64,000 nt of DNA from UBA2377 sp964429385 (GCA_964429385.1 CAYSBR010000001.1:198494-262493), one strand, 5' to 3'; shown: positions 9,901 to 24,900, counted from the first letter of the stretch. Notes: generated by a model from the sequence alone, not told the origin. Program-made: numbers and translations.

Positions 9901-12900
9901 CGTCGCCGGCGGTGTTGCCGGAGCCGGCGGCGAAGCCGCCGAGGTTGTCGGTGCCGTCGCTGTAGCCCGGAGGCTGGGTGCGCTGCGTGAGGGTGTAGCC
10001 GCTGCCGTCGCTCGGGCGCAGGCCGGTGAATTCGTAGTAGCCGTCGGCATCCGTGACGACGTCCACCTCGATCACTTCGCCGATGTCATTGACGCCGGTG
10101 AGGGTGATGGTGACGCCGGCGAGGCCGGACTCCCACGGGTTGAGGAGGCCGTCGCCGTTGTGGTCGATGTAAACGTGACCCGAGAGCGAGGACGGGAGCA
10201 GTTCGGCGAAGGTGTAGCCGGAGACATCCTGGCCCGGATCGACCCGGATGCCCGCGATGGCATCGGAACCATCGCGGCCCTGATGCGTGCCCGCCACGGT
10301 GCCAGCGGCCACCGTGGCGTTGCCCGCGGTATCGGCGCCATCGAGATGGCCGGCGGGCTGGTCTTCGCGGAGGCGGTATTCGCCGGTGGCGAGGAGTCCG
10401 CCGGTGGTCGCGCCGAAGTCGAAGCCGCTGACGATGGTGAAATCGGTGTTGGCGTGATCGAAGAGGTAGTTGCCCGCGGCATCGGTGACGGTCGTGCCAA
10501 TCTCCACATAGGCGCCGAGCACCGCGTCCCACAGGTCGAGGTACAGGGTCACGCCCGCGAGGCCGTCCTCACCGGCGGCCTGGGCGCCGTCGTTGTTGTC
10601 GTCGCGGAAGACTGTGCCCGCGAGCGAGCCGGTGGTGTTGCCGAAGTTGCGTGCGCTGTTGTCGGTGCCATGGGCCACGACCACGTCGATCAGGTCGGAG
10701 TTCTCACCCTGACCGAAGCCGGCCGGCTGGGTCTCGCGGACGAGGTAGTTGCCGATGATGAGATCGTTGAACTCGTAATAGCCGTCCGCGTCGGTGACGA
10801 CGCTGGTGATGATGGTGTCGCCGGCATCGACGATGCCGTCGTTGTTGGCATCCCAGATCAGCTCGATGGTGACGCCGCCGATGCCGGTGTCGCCGGCATT
10901 GCGGGCGCCGCCCTTGTCGGTGTCACGATAGCTGTGACCGGAGATGGTGTATTCGCCCTGGTAACCGAAGTGCGCGTCGGTGACGGCCTGGGTCGGCGTC
11001 AGGGGGACGACGGCTTCACCGTCGGGATTCACGAGCCCGTTGTCGCGATCGTAGGTGGGCAGGCGCAGACCAAGCGGCAGCGTGGTCTCGTCCACCACGA
11101 CGGTGTAGGTGCCCGCGATGAGGCCGGTGAACTCGTAGTAACCGGTGGCATCCGTGAGAATTTCCGTGGTGACACCGTCCACGACGATCGAAACGCGCAC
11201 GTTGTCCAGTGGCGGATCGCTGAGCTGGCTGCCGTCGGCATTCTGGTCGAACCAGACGATGCCCGCGAGGGAGGCCTGCCCCTCGTAACCAAAGTCCAGA
11301 TCATCCGCCTGCTCGGCGGAGCCGACAGTGCGCACCGCCTGATGGGTCGCAGGGTCAAAGGTGACGTCGGGCGTATCCACCGAGGTCAGGGTGGCGCTGG
11401 CCGGCGGCGTCAGGACGGTGACGCGGTAATCGTCCGCGATCAGCCCGCTGAAATCATAGGCGCCGTTCGTCCCGGTCGTGGCGGTCGCAATGGCCACCCA
11501 GGCGCCACCGATGAATTGCTCCAACTGGAGGGTCAGCCCGGAAATGCCAAACTCGTCGGCATCCTGCACGCCATCCCCGTTGAAGTCGTTCCAGACACGG
11601 TCGCCGATGGAGGCCGCGCCCTGATAACCGAAATCGAGGGTCGTATCAGTCGCCGTGTTGGTGGCGAGCGTGGTGGTCGAGACGCCCGCCGGGGTCGCGC
11701 CGCCGCCGTCGAGATCGTAGGTTGCCGTCGCATCGGCCAGCACCCCGCCGGGGGCGAAGTTGGCCGCGGCCACGACCACACGGTAGCCGCCCGCGAGGAG
11801 GTCGCCGAAGCTGTAGAGGCCGCCGGCATCCGTGGTCGTGGTGGCGATGACCGGGTTGTTGGCGTCGGCATAGCCGTTGCCGTCCACATCCCAGATGAGT
11901 TCGAGGACAACGCCCTCGATGCCCTTTTCGAGGCCGGAAACCGCGCCGTCGCCGTCGAGGTCGAGCCACACGAAATCGCCGAGCGAACCCGCGCCGCGGA
12001 AGCCGAAATCCACGTCCGTCATCGCATCGCCGGTGGGATTGACGGCGGTCACGGTAATGGCGGTGAGCCCGTCGGGCGTCGTGACGCCGTCGTCGAGATC
12101 GTAGGTGACCGCGATGCCCGCACCCGCGCCGGGCAGCGTGCTGAAGTCCACCCGCACCGTGTAGGCGCCGGGGGCCAGGCCGGTGATGAGGTAATTGCCA
12201 CTGGAATCGGTGACGGCCGAGAGGTCGTGGGCCGCGTTGAAGGCGCCGTCGCCGTCCATGTCGATCCACACGCGGACGCCGGCGATGCCGGCTTCGTTGG
12301 CGTCCTGCACGCCGTCGCCGTTGAGATCGAACCACACGTAGTCGGAGACCGACCCCGTGCCCACCGAGACGCGCTCGGTGTCCTGCCACTCATCGGGCGT
12401 CGTGACATCCGTATGGTCGTGGGGCTCCGTGCCCGTCGGCACATAGCTGCGCACGTCATCATCGCCGGGGTTGGCCAGCGAGGTGAAGGTCGCGCGGACG
12501 TTGTTGTCGAGATCCGCGCCGGCGGTGAGGGTGTTGACGTAGGTCGCGTCGTAGGCGACGCGGAGGCCAAACCCATCGGCAAGGGCGCCGGTCAGGGTGA
12601 CCTGCCAGCCGGTGAGGCCGCTGGTGACGGTGTAATCCACGCCGGCGACCAGGGCGGTCGTGCTGTTGTCGGAAAGGTCCACCCGCACAACGGCAATGTT
12701 CGTGAGCGCCGAGAGCACACCGGCATCAATGGCGTCGGTGATGACGACATTGTGCGCCGCGGCCGTGCCGCGGTTTTCCACGTCCACCGTGTAGGTGACG
12801 GTCGAGCCGGGGGTGACAAGCCGGTCGGCATCGCCCGCGGTCTTGGTCACGACGAGCTGAGGCTCGACAACCACCACGGTCTCGGTGTCGGTGACCTCCT

Positions 12901-15900
12901 CGTTCGGATCGGTGGCGTCGCCATCGTTGTTCAGGTCGGCGCTGGCCGCCACTGAGTTATCGAGATCCGTCTGACCGCCGGGCAGGCCGCTGTTGGCCAC
13001 CTCGTCAAGGACGCGCACCTGGTAGGTGAGGGTGAAGGTGGCGTTCTGCGCCACCGCCCCGTTGTTCGCCACCGTGCCGGTCGCGTGATTCGTTTCCACC
13101 GTGATCGTCTGCCCCGTCACGCTGTTCGCGTTCAGGCCCGTGATCACCAGATTCGCCAGGTTCGCCCCGATCTGCACCGAGTTCGCCACCAACACCGTGT
13201 TCGCCGGCAGCGTGTCCGTGAAGTTCACCACCGTCCGGCCTTCCGCCACCGTCACCGTCAACGTATAGGTGATGATCTCGCCGATCGTCGCCTCCGTCCG
13301 GTCCGCGCTCTTCGCGATCGCCAGATGTCCGCGCGTTGTCGCGCTCACGTCGTCGTCGCCGGCGTAGGTGTTCACCCCGCCGCCCACGCCCGTGCGCTCG
13401 TCGTTGCTGGCACCGCTGATGCCGGCCTGATCGCCGCGCTGCCCGCCTTCCAAGCTGCTCCAGTAGAGGAACGCCTCGTTCGTGATCGTCGCTCCGACCG
13501 TCGTGTTGTCGCGCACGACGCCGGACAGCGTGATCACCAGCTCCGTCCCTTCCGCCACGTCGATCGTTCCCGTGGTGCTGAGTGCTCCGGTCGTGGCGTT
13601 GAGCGTGAGCGCGCCGCTCACGTCGGTCACGCCGATCACCGCGCTCACCAAAGTGTAATTGCGCAGTTCCGCCGGCAGCTGATCGGTGATCACCACGTCG
13701 AACGCGTCCGCCGTGGACAAAGCCGTGTGCCGGACCCGGATCTCGTAGGTCACCGTGTCGCCCGCATCCAGGTTCGTCACGTCGCTCGTGATCGTCTTCG
13801 CAACTTCCAGCTGCGGCTCGACCACCGTGACAGCCGGGGTGCTGGCGCTAGCCACCGCGGTTGTCGCCAGAGTGGTCCCGTGCGTGTAGGCCAGCGAAGC
13901 ATCGTTGGTCAGAGTGGTCCCGTCCACATTGCCCGCCTCGTTCACCACCACCGCCTCCACCCGGATGACAAAGCGGTTGTTGCCCGCCACGTTGTCACTG
14001 TCCGTGGTGATGTCGCCGAAGTCGAAGATGACGTCCTGTCCGGAGACGGTCGCCGATGTCACGGTGGGCGCGGACACCGTGCCCGCGTAGTCCGCCGTCA
14101 GCAGGGTCGAACCCGCCGCAAGCGTGATGATGCTGTGGCCCACGTAGGCCAGACCGGGCGGCAACAGATCCGTCACCACCAAGTCGAGGGTCACACCTTC
14201 CGGCAAGATCACCAGCAGGTCGAAGGTCAGCACCTCGCCCACGGTCACTCTATTGCCCGAAGTGTAGGCCTCGGAGGTGGCCACCAGGGCCTTGTCCAAG
14301 GTCGGCGTGGCGAGCGTGAAGGTCGTGGGGCTCGCCGCCGTCACAATGTAGTCGTTGAGCGGATCACCGTCCACGCCCGTGCGCTCGTTGCCATCGGTGC
14401 CCGGCAGGGAGGTGTAAGTCACCGTCGCCGTGTTGGCCACGGTCGCACCGGCCACGGCGCCGGCCCGCACTTCGGCGGTGATCCGGACCGTGATCGTGTC
14501 GCCCGCATCCAGCCGGTTCAGCACCGTGGACACCGCCGCCGCTGTGTTGCCGCTCTGGTTCAGCGTCGCATAAGCCGGACCTCCGGCCTGGATCGCCAGC
14601 GCCGTCGTCAGGTTTGCCGGATCCAGCCGCAGGCTCGCGTCCAGCAGATCGCTGATCAAAATGTCGTGGGCCGCCGCGTTGCCGGTGTTTTCAATCACCA
14701 GCTCATACACCACCGTGTCGCCGCCGTCAGCGCCCGCTGTGATCGTCGTCTTCGCCAGCGTCAGCACCGGCTCAATCACCGTCACCGTCGTCGTGTTGCC
14801 GTTGTCGTCGGGCACGTCGTCGGCCGAAGCATCCACGCTGTTGGCCAGGGTCTGGCCCGTCGTGTTGGCGGACACATTGGCCACCACCGCATCGTAACGA
14901 ATCGTGAAGGTCCCGGTGTTGACCGCGCCGGGAGCGTTCACCGCTCCGGGGTTCATCACCGAGTCGATCGTGATCGTCAGCACCTGCCCGACCTGCGTCG
15001 CCTGGAAGTTGGTGATCGTCATCCCCGCCGCGTCGAACACCGCCACACTGGCCAGATCCAGCACCAGGCCGGCCGCGAGCGTGTCCACCAGTTCGATGTT
15101 TTCCGTCGTGCCCTGCATCACCGTCACGCCCAGCGCATAGGTCACGACCTCGCCCACCACCACGTTCGTGCTGGTGTCGTTGCCGAGGCTGGTGTTGGCG
15201 ATACTCTTGGCCACGGCGAACGGCGACGCCATCGTCACCGTCACCGCCGAGCCCACCGCGTAATTGTTCAGGATCGCCCCGTCATCCGGGTGCGTGTTGT
15301 CCGCGGGGTTGGCCACGCCGCTGCCGTCGCGCTCGCCGGCCACGGTCCCGTCCAGCGAACTGTAACGCACGTCCACGTTGTTCGTGAGATCCAGATCCGG
15401 CGTCACGCTGTTCTGCAGCACCGCCGTGTAGGTGATCGTCACCGTCCCGTTCACCGGAATGTTGAAGATGCCCGCCAGCGTCCCGGTCGTCGCTCCGCTC
15501 AACGCGGTCTTCACCGTCGCGCCGCCCATCAGCACCGGCACGTCAATCGTCTCGATCAACAGCCCCGCCGGCAGCACGTCGCTCAAGGTCACATCGAAGG
15601 CCGTCGCGGTCGCTCCGTCCGCCGCCGCGTTGGTCAGCACGATCTGGTAGGTCACGCGGTCGCCCGCATCCAACCCCGTCGTCGCACTCGTCACCGTCTT
15701 CGCCGCGCTCACCCGCGGCTCGATCACCGTCACCCGATGCGTATCCGAACCGGTCTCGCCCGGATCGGTGGCGTCGCCATCGTTGTTCAGGTCGGCGCTG
15801 GCCGCCACCGAGTTATCGAGATCCGTCTGGCCGCCGGCCAGGCCGCTGTTGGCCGCAACGTTCTGCACCTGCGCCTGGTAGGTGAGGGTGAAGGTGGCGT

Positions 15901-18900
15901 TCTGCGCCACCGCCCCGTCGTTGGCCACCGTGCCGGTCGCGTGATTCGTTTCCACCGTGATCGTCTGCCCCGTCACGCTGTTCGCGTTCAGGCCCGTGAT
16001 CACCAGATTCGCCAGGTTCGCCCCGATCTGCACCGAGTTCGCCACCAACACCGTGTTCGCCGGCAGCGTGTCCGTGAAGTTCACCACCGTCCGGCCTTCC
16101 GCCACCGTCACCGTCAACGTATAGGTGATGATCTCGCCGATCGTCGCCTCCGTCCGGTCCGCGCTCTTCGCGATCGCCAGATGTCCGCGCGTTGTCGCGC
16201 TCACGTCGTCGTCGCCGGCGTAGGTGTTCACCCCGCCGCCCACGCCCGTGCGCTCCGTGCCGGTTCCGGCCTGGTCGCCGCGCTGGCCGCCTTCCAAGCT
16301 GCTCCAGTAGAGCAGCGCCTCGTTCGTGATCGTCGTCCCCACCGTCGTGTTGTCGCGCACGACGCCGGACAGCGTGATCACCAGCTCGTTGCCTTGCGCC
16401 AGATCAATCACGCCCGTGGTGCTGAGCGCTCCGGTCGTGGCGTTGAGCGTGAGCGCGCCGCTCACATCCGTCGCCCCGATCACCGCGCTCACCAAGGTGT
16501 AATTGCGCAGCTCCGCCGGCAGTTGATCGGCGATCACCACGTCGAACGCGCCCGCCGTGGACAAGGCCGTGTGCCGGACCCGGATCTCGTAGGTCACCGT
16601 GTCGCCCGCATCCAGGTTCGTCACGTCGCTCGTGATCGTCTTCCCCACTTCCAGCTGCGGCTCGACGAGGGTGATGGCCACATCGCCCGCGTCCACCGGA
16701 GTGTTGGCGCCGCCGGTGCCATCCGTATAAGCCAGCTGGCCCTCGTTGGTGCGCACCGTGTTGCTCTGGTTCCCCGCCACATTGAGCGCCTGCAGTTCCA
16801 CCAGCAGCACGAAGTGGTTGTTGCCCGCCACATTGTCGGCCACGGTCGTCACGTCGCCGAAGGTGAACACCACATCCACGCCGTCGCCGGAGCCGACCAC
16901 CGAAGTGAGCGCCACCGTGCCGTTGTAATCGGCGGTCAGCAATCCACCGGAGCCCGCCACGGTCGTCACGAGGGTATGCCCCACGTAGGCCATGCCGGCC
17001 GGCACAAAGTCCGTGATCACCACGCTGGGCGTCAGCCCTTCCGGTAGCGTCACGAGGAAAGAATAGGTCACCGTCTCGCCGATGGCGACGAAGGACCCCG
17101 CCGTCGCCGACTCGCTCGTCGCGAACAGCGCCTTGTCAATATCCGGACGGGCGAGCACGAAGTCGCCGCTCGCCGCGGTGGTGATGTAATCGTTGAGCGG
17201 ATCACTGTCCACGCCCGTGCGCTCGTTGCCATCGGCGCCCGGCAGGGAGGTGTAGCTCACCGTCGCCGTATTCTCCACGGTCGCGCCCGCCGCGGCGCCG
17301 GCCCGCACTTCGGCGGTGATCCGGACCGTGATCGTGTCGCCCGCATCCAGCCGGTTCAGCACCGTGGACACCGCCGCCGCTGTGTTGCCGCTCTGGTTCA
17401 GCGTCGCATAAGCCGGACCTCCGGCCTGGATCGCCAGCGCCGTCGTCAGGTTTGCCGGATCCAGCCGCAGGCTCGCGTCCAGCAGATCGCTGATCAAAAT
17501 GTCGTAAGCCGCCGCGTTGCCGGTGTTTTCAATCACCAGTTCATACACCACCGTGTCACCGCCGTCAGCGCCCGGCGTCACCGTGGTCTTGGTGAGAGTC
17601 AGGGTCGGCTCGATCACCGTGACGGTGATGAGGGACGGAGCAGAGGTTTCGCCCGCGTCGCCGGTATCGCCGTCGCCATTGCGGTCGGCCCGCACCACAG
17701 CGCTGTTGTCCAACGGCGTCGCGTCCTGGTTGCCGGCGATGTTCTCGACGCGCGCGTTGTATTCGATCTGGAAGGCGCCGGTGCCGTTCGCAGCCGTCGC
17801 GGGGACCGTCACATTGCCCAGCCGGACCTCGAAGGCGCCGGTCGCCGCGTTCCAACTGAGATCGGCGGCATTGATAAGGGAGCCGTTCGTGTAAGAGATG
17901 CCGGAAGTGCCGCCCACGGCGGTGACGCCATCCGCCGAGCGGAAGAACGCCGTGGTGCCGAGGTAGCCGAGGCCGAGCTCGAGCGTATCGCTGAGCGTCA
18001 CCACGCTGGTCTGGCCCTGCTGGAGGGTAACGTTGAGCCGGTAGGTGATGACTTCGCCGATCACCACGTTCAACGAGGTATCGGCGCCCAGGCTCGTCGT
18101 CACGATGGTCTTGGCCAGCGCGAGCGCGGACGGCACCGTGAAGTCGGCATCGTCGCTGCCGGAGTAGTCGTTGAGACCGCCGATGCCGTCCGCACCGGTG
18201 CGTTCGCCGGTGGAGGTGCCCGCCGTGCCCGGGGTGCTGGTGCGATTCACGCCCGGCGCGTTGGTCACCGTATCGTAGGCCGTCACCGTCAGGCCGGTGC
18301 CCGTGCCGGGCAGCGAGGTGTAGGTGAGGGCCGCGGTGTTTTCCACCAGCAGGCCCGGGGCCGTGGTCGCGGCCAGGGTGGCGGTGACGGTGACCGTCAC
18401 GGTTCCGCCCGCCGCCAGTTGGTTGATGACGAAATCGAGGTCCGTGCCGACGGAATTATTCGTGAGCGAGCCGGGGCCGGCGGTGATGGCCACCGAGTTG
18501 ATGGACGCGAACGCCGCCGGCAGGTCGTCCACCACGCGCAGGTCGAAGCCGGTGCCCGTGCCGGTATTGGTCAGCGTAAAGGTGTAAGAGACGACATCAC
18601 CCGCATCGTAGGGGCCGGGAACAACGGCCTTGGTCAGGGCCACGGACGGTTCGACAATCGTGACCGGCACCGGGGCGGCGGCGGAGTTATCCACCAGATC
18701 CCCATCCTCGTCCTCCACGCGTGTGGTGGCGTTGTTGGCCGGCGTGCCGCCGGCGAAATTGCCCGCCACATTGAGCACGCGGGCACTGAATTCGATGATG
18801 ACCTGCTCGATGTTCGCGTCGTTGTCGTGGTTGACCACGTCGCCCAGCCCGAAGGCGATGGTCTGCCCGGTGACAGCAATGGCGCCCGCCGGAAGGAAGA

Positions 18901-21900
18901 TCGCCTGGTTATGGGCGTCGGTCAGCGCGCCGCCCGCCGTGAAGACGCTGTCCGCGACGAACTGCAGCGTCGCGGTGCCGTCGTTGACGAACTCCAATCC
19001 CGCCGGGAGGACATCCACGATGGTGAGATTCTTCGCCGTGCCCTGCGGCACCGTCACCACGATCCGGTAGCGGACGATTTCGCCGATGGCCACATCGCTG
19101 CCCACCGTGTGCGCTTCGGAGGTGCCGACGAGGGTCTTCACCGTCGTCGTCGCCGGCATGGTGAAGGCGACCACGTTCGATACGATCGGGTTCAGCGGAT
19201 CGTTGCCGTAGGTGCGTTCGCCCGCCTCGCCAGGCTGTCCGTTCGGCAGCGTACTGTAAACCACCGCGGCCACGTTCTCGATCTCGTGCGAGACCGCGGC
19301 CGTGGCGTTGACCGTGCCGGTGATGCGGATGACGACGGTATCGCCGGCCCCCAGTTGATTAAGGGTGACATCAACCTTTTCCCCGCCCCCCGCAAACGTG
19401 CCGTTGTTGGTCAGCGTGACATAGCCGGGATTGGTCTGAATGGCGACGGCCCCAAAACCCAAGATGGTGAATTCCTCCGCGAGCTGGTCGATCAGGTTGA
19501 TGTCGAAGGCCGTCGCGGTGCCGGTGTTTTCCAGTTCGATATCGAAGGCAAAGGCGTCGCCCGCCTGCGTCGGAGTCGTGGCCCAGCGCTTCGCAATCGT
19601 CAGCGCGGGGGTGACGATCTCGACCAGGGCGGTATCGCTGAGCGGCGTGGCATGGGCGCCGCTGGCAAACTCAGCCGTGTTGGTCAAAACCGTGCCGGAC
19701 TGGTTGCCCGGCACATCGGCCACCCGGGCAGTCACCGTCAGGGTAATCGTCCGGTTTGCCGCGGGCGAAGCCGAGGCGCCGTCGGCCACGTTTTGGACCG
19801 TCACATCGCCAAGGGTGTAGGTGATCTCGGAGCCGTTCACCACGAAGCCGGGCGGGTTGACGCTGGGGGTGAGGTTTGCGCTGTAGCCGAGACTGCTGCC
19901 CACGTAGATCAACCCCGTCGGGAGAATGTCCTTCAAGACCACCCCGGTCGTGGTGCCTTCGCCCAAGATCACCTTGATGGTATAAGTCACGTATTCGCCG
20001 ATGGCCAGATCCTCAATCAGAGGATCTCCCTGTGCCGCGCCGGTGGCGGCCAGATTGGTCGAAGTGACGGTTTTCTCAAACGAGTAAAGCAGCTCCACCT
20101 CGACGCTGACGGCATCCGAGTCGGCGTAATCGTTCTGGCCGGCACCGGTGCCGGCGCGCTCACCATCCGCCTCGCCGGAAGCACCGGGGGTGGTTCCATT
20201 GGTCGCGTTCGGCGTGGTGCCGGTGCCTGGCAAAGAGGTCCAGGTGATATCAACCTGGTTATCCAGATCGTCGCCGTGCTCCACAGTGTTGCCGACCAAC
20301 ACCTGATAGGTGAAGACCGCCGACTGGCCATGCGCCAAAGTGAAGCCACCGGCGGCGGTGGTCAGGCTGGTCGCGCCCGCCGTGGCCACGAGACTGCCGG
20401 TCACATTCACCCCGGACACATGGGCCACTCCGCCCACCAGAGTAAGGCCGGCGGGCAGAGCATCCGCCAGCGCGACATTGAACGCATCCGCTCCGTTGGC
20501 GCCGCCGGTATTGGTCAGCGTCACGGTGTAGGTGATGAGGTCGCCCCCGTCCACCTTGGCCCGGTTGGCGGTCTTGCCCACGGTCACCCGGGGTTCGACG
20601 ATCCGGGCGGTCACGGAACTGCTGGTGGAGTTGACCGTGGTCCCGCCATTCACGCTGGCGGTGAACTGGTTGGCCTTGGTGTCGCCGGCATTGTTGGCGG
20701 CGCTGTTGAGCACGAGAGCGTTGAACTCGACGAAGATCCGCTCGGTCCCGGCATCGGCGTCGTTGTTGGTGACCGCACCGAGGTTAAAAGTGAGTGTCTG
20801 CCCAGAAACCGTGACATGGGAGCCATCAGCCAGAGCCCCGGCCGGCACGGTGGTCGTGAAGGCCGCATCGGACTCGTAGGCGATCGTGGCCGACCCGGCG
20901 AGATACTGGAGGCCGGCCGGCAGGACATCGGTCAGCACAAGATTGCCGGCAGTGCCCTGGGGAATGGTGATCGCCAAGCGATAGCGGACAATCTCACCGA
21001 CGGTCAGCAACTCGATTGCGCCATCCGTGCCGGTGTGCGTTTCCGACGTCGCCACGATGGTCTTCACCGAAATCGTGTCGGGCATCGTGAAGGCCACGAC
21101 CGAGGAGTTGATCGGATCATAGGTGCGCTCACCCGGCACCGTGCCCGGCAGCGTGCTGTAGGCCACCGAGGCCACGTTGTTGATGGTCTGCGCCACTTGT
21201 GCGGTGTAATTCACCGTGCCAGTGATGCGGATGACCACGGTGTCGCCGGCTTCCAAACGATTGAGCGTGATATTCACCTCATCATCGCCGGCGGGATTGA
21301 TCACGGAATTATTCTGCGCGATGGTCACGTAGGCGCCCGCCGGCTGGGTCTGGATCGTGATGTCGGCGATGTTCGCCAGATTATACTGCGCCGCGAGATC
21401 GTCGATCAGGTTGATGTCGAAGGCGTCGCCCGTGCCGGTATTCGTCAGTGTGATATCGAAGGCAAAGGCGTCGCCCGCCTGCGTCGGGGGCAGGCCGGCG
21501 AAGGCCTTGCCGATGGTCAGCTGCGGCTCGACGGCGGTCAGCGGGACCGAGCCCGCGCTGTGAGAGTAGGTCGTGCCGCTGCCGTTGTTGTGCGAAGCCG
21601 CGTTATTGTGCTGGCTCTGGCCAGGCAGAAGCCCGTCCACGTTCGCGTTGTTCAGCGCGACGGCCTCATAGGTGAAGGTGAAGGTGTTGTTTGCCGTGCC
21701 CGCCGTGGCGGCCACCGTGATCTGGCCGAATTGGAAGAGCGCATCGGTCCCGTCGCCGAAGGCCGGATCAACGACCGGGGTAACCACAGGCGTCCATGCC
21801 GGGGTTGCGCCCCCTGCAAAGGTGATGCCGCTATCCACATTCACCCACGCAAACGACCCCACTACATACTGCATCCCGGAGGGGATTTGATCGAGAATGG

Positions 21901-24900
21901 TGAAGCCCGGCGCCTGCCCTTCGGGCAACGTAACCGTGATCGAATAGGTGACCACTTCACCCGGCGTCACCTGCGCGTTGGTGTTGGGATCAGTCAGGTT
22001 GGGAACAAGCGACTTAACCGCCGTGACCGAGGTCGTCACGGAAGTAATAACCGAGGAGGACAGCGCGTAGTTATTGAGCGTGCCGACCTGCGAGGTCTGA
22101 TTGATACTCGTGGGTGCCGTGGCAAAGGGCACCTCAGCGCCCGTGCGCTCCTGATCGTGCGCCGTGCCATCGGTCGAGGTCCAGTGGACGGCCACCGTGT
22201 TTTTAACATCCACGCTCGCCCCGATGGTCGCGATAATGTCAGCGGTAAAGACAACGGTGAGGGTCTGGCCGTGGGCCAAGTCCACCGATCCGGCGGCATC
22301 CGCCGCGGCCGTGGTGCGAAGGTAATACGTGCCGCTGTCGTTAACTATTTCGAAAAATCCGGTGATGGGACCGGCGGCGGAATGGACGACGGACAGATTG
22401 CCGAAATTCGTCAGCAGGTCGCTCAGTTCATCGCTGAGCGTGATGTCGTAAGCGGTCTGACCACTCGTGTTGGTGAGGGTGATCGTGTAGGTGACCTGAT
22501 CGCCGGCATCAAGACCTGGGGCATGTGTCACCGCTTTGGCCACGGTCAGCGTGGGCTCGACGACGGTGAAGGCCGGATTGTTGCCTGCAACGAGATCGTT
22601 GACCGTCGTGGTCGCGGGGCCGGGCTGGTTGGGGTTGGCGAACGTCAGCGTCGCCGCGGGCAGCGTGAGGCCCACGTTTTGCTGGTTCGCCAGCAGGTTG
22701 GCCACCGTGGCGGTGACGCGGATGACGAACCGGTTGGCATTGGCCTCGGAGGCGCCGGCGGTGGTGGTGACATTGCCGAAATTCCACGTGAAATCATCGC
22801 CGGGAGCCAGGGCCACCGCGACATCGCTGTTCAGCGCATAGGCCACGCCCAGGTTGCCGTCGAAATCTGATGTCAGCAGATCGGTATCCACCGCCTCGGT
22901 GATGATGCGGTAGCCATCCATCCGCAGGCCCGGCGGCAGCAGGTCGGCGATGGAGAGATTGCCGGTCGTGCCGTTCGGCAGAGTGACGAGGATGTCGTAG
23001 GTGAGCTGCTCACCGACGACGACGTTGCCCAGCAGCGAGGAGCCCACGCTGGTGTCGTCAGCCGTGAGCGTGCCGTCCTTCCACTGCTTGTCGATGGTGG
23101 GGCCGCTGACTGTGAAATCAACGGAGTCGCTGGTAATGTAGTTATTGACCCCCGACGGATCGCTACCGTCGCGCTCCGTGGCATCGGGAGTGTGGGGGGA
23201 AGTGGCGATGATGAAATCATCGTCCATGCTTGTCCACGTAACGGTAGCCGTATTGTCGATGGCCAGCGTAGGCGGTACATCGACATCCAACCGCGCATTC
23301 ACCACAATAGTGATCGTCTGGCCATAGAGCAGATCGACATCCGCCGTACTGGTGGTGCGCAAGACACCGCCGGCAATCTCGAAGTGGGAACTGATGTCAC
23401 CCAGCACCGAGTGGGTGATGGTAATGTCCTTGCCTACGCCCAGATCGGTCGTGGCGAACACCGCATTGCTGGTGGCCGCGACGATGGAGTCGGGGATGGC
23501 ATCGCTGAAAGTGAGATCGTAGGCATGCGTCTCGCTGGCCGCCGCATCGTGGCGGATGACGATGGTGTATTGCACCAAATCACCCGCATCATAAGGCGCG
23601 CCGGGAGTGATATTTTTTTCAATCTCAAGGATCGGCTCAATGATCGTGACCGGCGCCGCCGAATCCTCCGCCTCTCGATCCTCCGGTGTCGTATCAAAGT
23701 GGGTCTTGTACCGAATCGTGGCCGTATTGATCAAGGTCTCGCCCGACAGATTGGTCGCAACATTGGTGACGATCGCACGATAGGTGATCGTAATCTGTTG
23801 GGGGGCCACATAATGACCCGGCGTTCCCGGAATCTCGCTGTTGAAAATCCGGCCAAAATCGATCTCCAGCTGAGTCCCATTGAGTGTAATGTCTGTGTTC
23901 GCCAGCAGACGAGCAAGGTTGATGGGATCTGTCGCACTCGGTGAGTGCGCGAGTGACGCCCCTGTGGGGCCATTACCCGCACCAACATTCGTCACAACAT
24001 CCTCACCTACCGCCACCTCAAGAAAGCCGACAAAGGCCAGGCCGGCGGGCAAGACATCGGTCAGGATGACATCACGCGACTCCCCTTTCGGGACATCGAA
24101 AGTGACGCGATAATCCACATACTCGCCGATCACCGCCTCGTGCGTCGCTATCGGTCCCCCAATGGGAGATTGATCATTGTAGGGCGGGTCAGAAAGCTGC
24201 GTCCCCACCAACTCTTTGATCAGGTCAACTGCCTCAATCCGCAAAATGGTATTAGTAAGATCATCCGTCGCCGCGTAATCGTTTAGCGCTCCATTGGGAC
24301 CGTCGGCCCCGGTACGCTCGACGGCCGCGGGGTTATGCGGCGAAAGCACGATCGGCGTGTGCACTCCACCGAAGATGTGTCCGGTCGGCGTCGTATCCAC
24401 ATCGGTGTGGCTGCGCACGCCGTCATCCAAACTCGTCCAGCGGACTTGGATCCCATTGGGATGACTGGACGCCGATGCAGCGTTGTCGATCACATGGGAT
24501 GAAACAATAATGGTGAGGATTTCACCGGGAGCCAGGCTCGCCAGGGTGGCGGTGGAGACCAGGGCGGGCTTGGCCGTATCAAACGTATCCGTAACGATGA
24601 TGAAATTGTCGAACCCACCGGCATCATCAATGTCGAACTCGGTCGCACCATTGGTGCTCGTCACAGAAATGATCTCCGTTTCAGCGATGTTGAGTACGTT
24701 GGGCAGGCGATCGTAGAGGGAGACATCGTGCGCCCAGACTGCGCCGGTGTTCTGGATGATCACCCGATAGTAAACCAACTGGCCGGCGCCGACCGTGAGG
24801 GTATCGTCGTCCAACCACGTCGCGTTGTCGTTGGACAGCTGGTTGCTGACAACCACCACGGGCTCGACCACGGAAACTGTGGCCGGCGGGGCGGTCACGA

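Noticed and set aside
12905..17574. Duplicated segment as a transposon or CRISPR-like array
   Set aside because: The repeat is in frame, codes for adhesin modules and has no terminal inverted repeats or spacers.
6953..22870. Very long open frames on the plus strand opposite the giant adhesin (about 2000, 1320 and 1480 codons)
   Set aside because: They are rich in Arg/His/Gly/Val with no domains, signal peptides or repeats beyond mirror images of the minus-strand modules. High GC and biased codon use in the adhesin leave antisense frames open.
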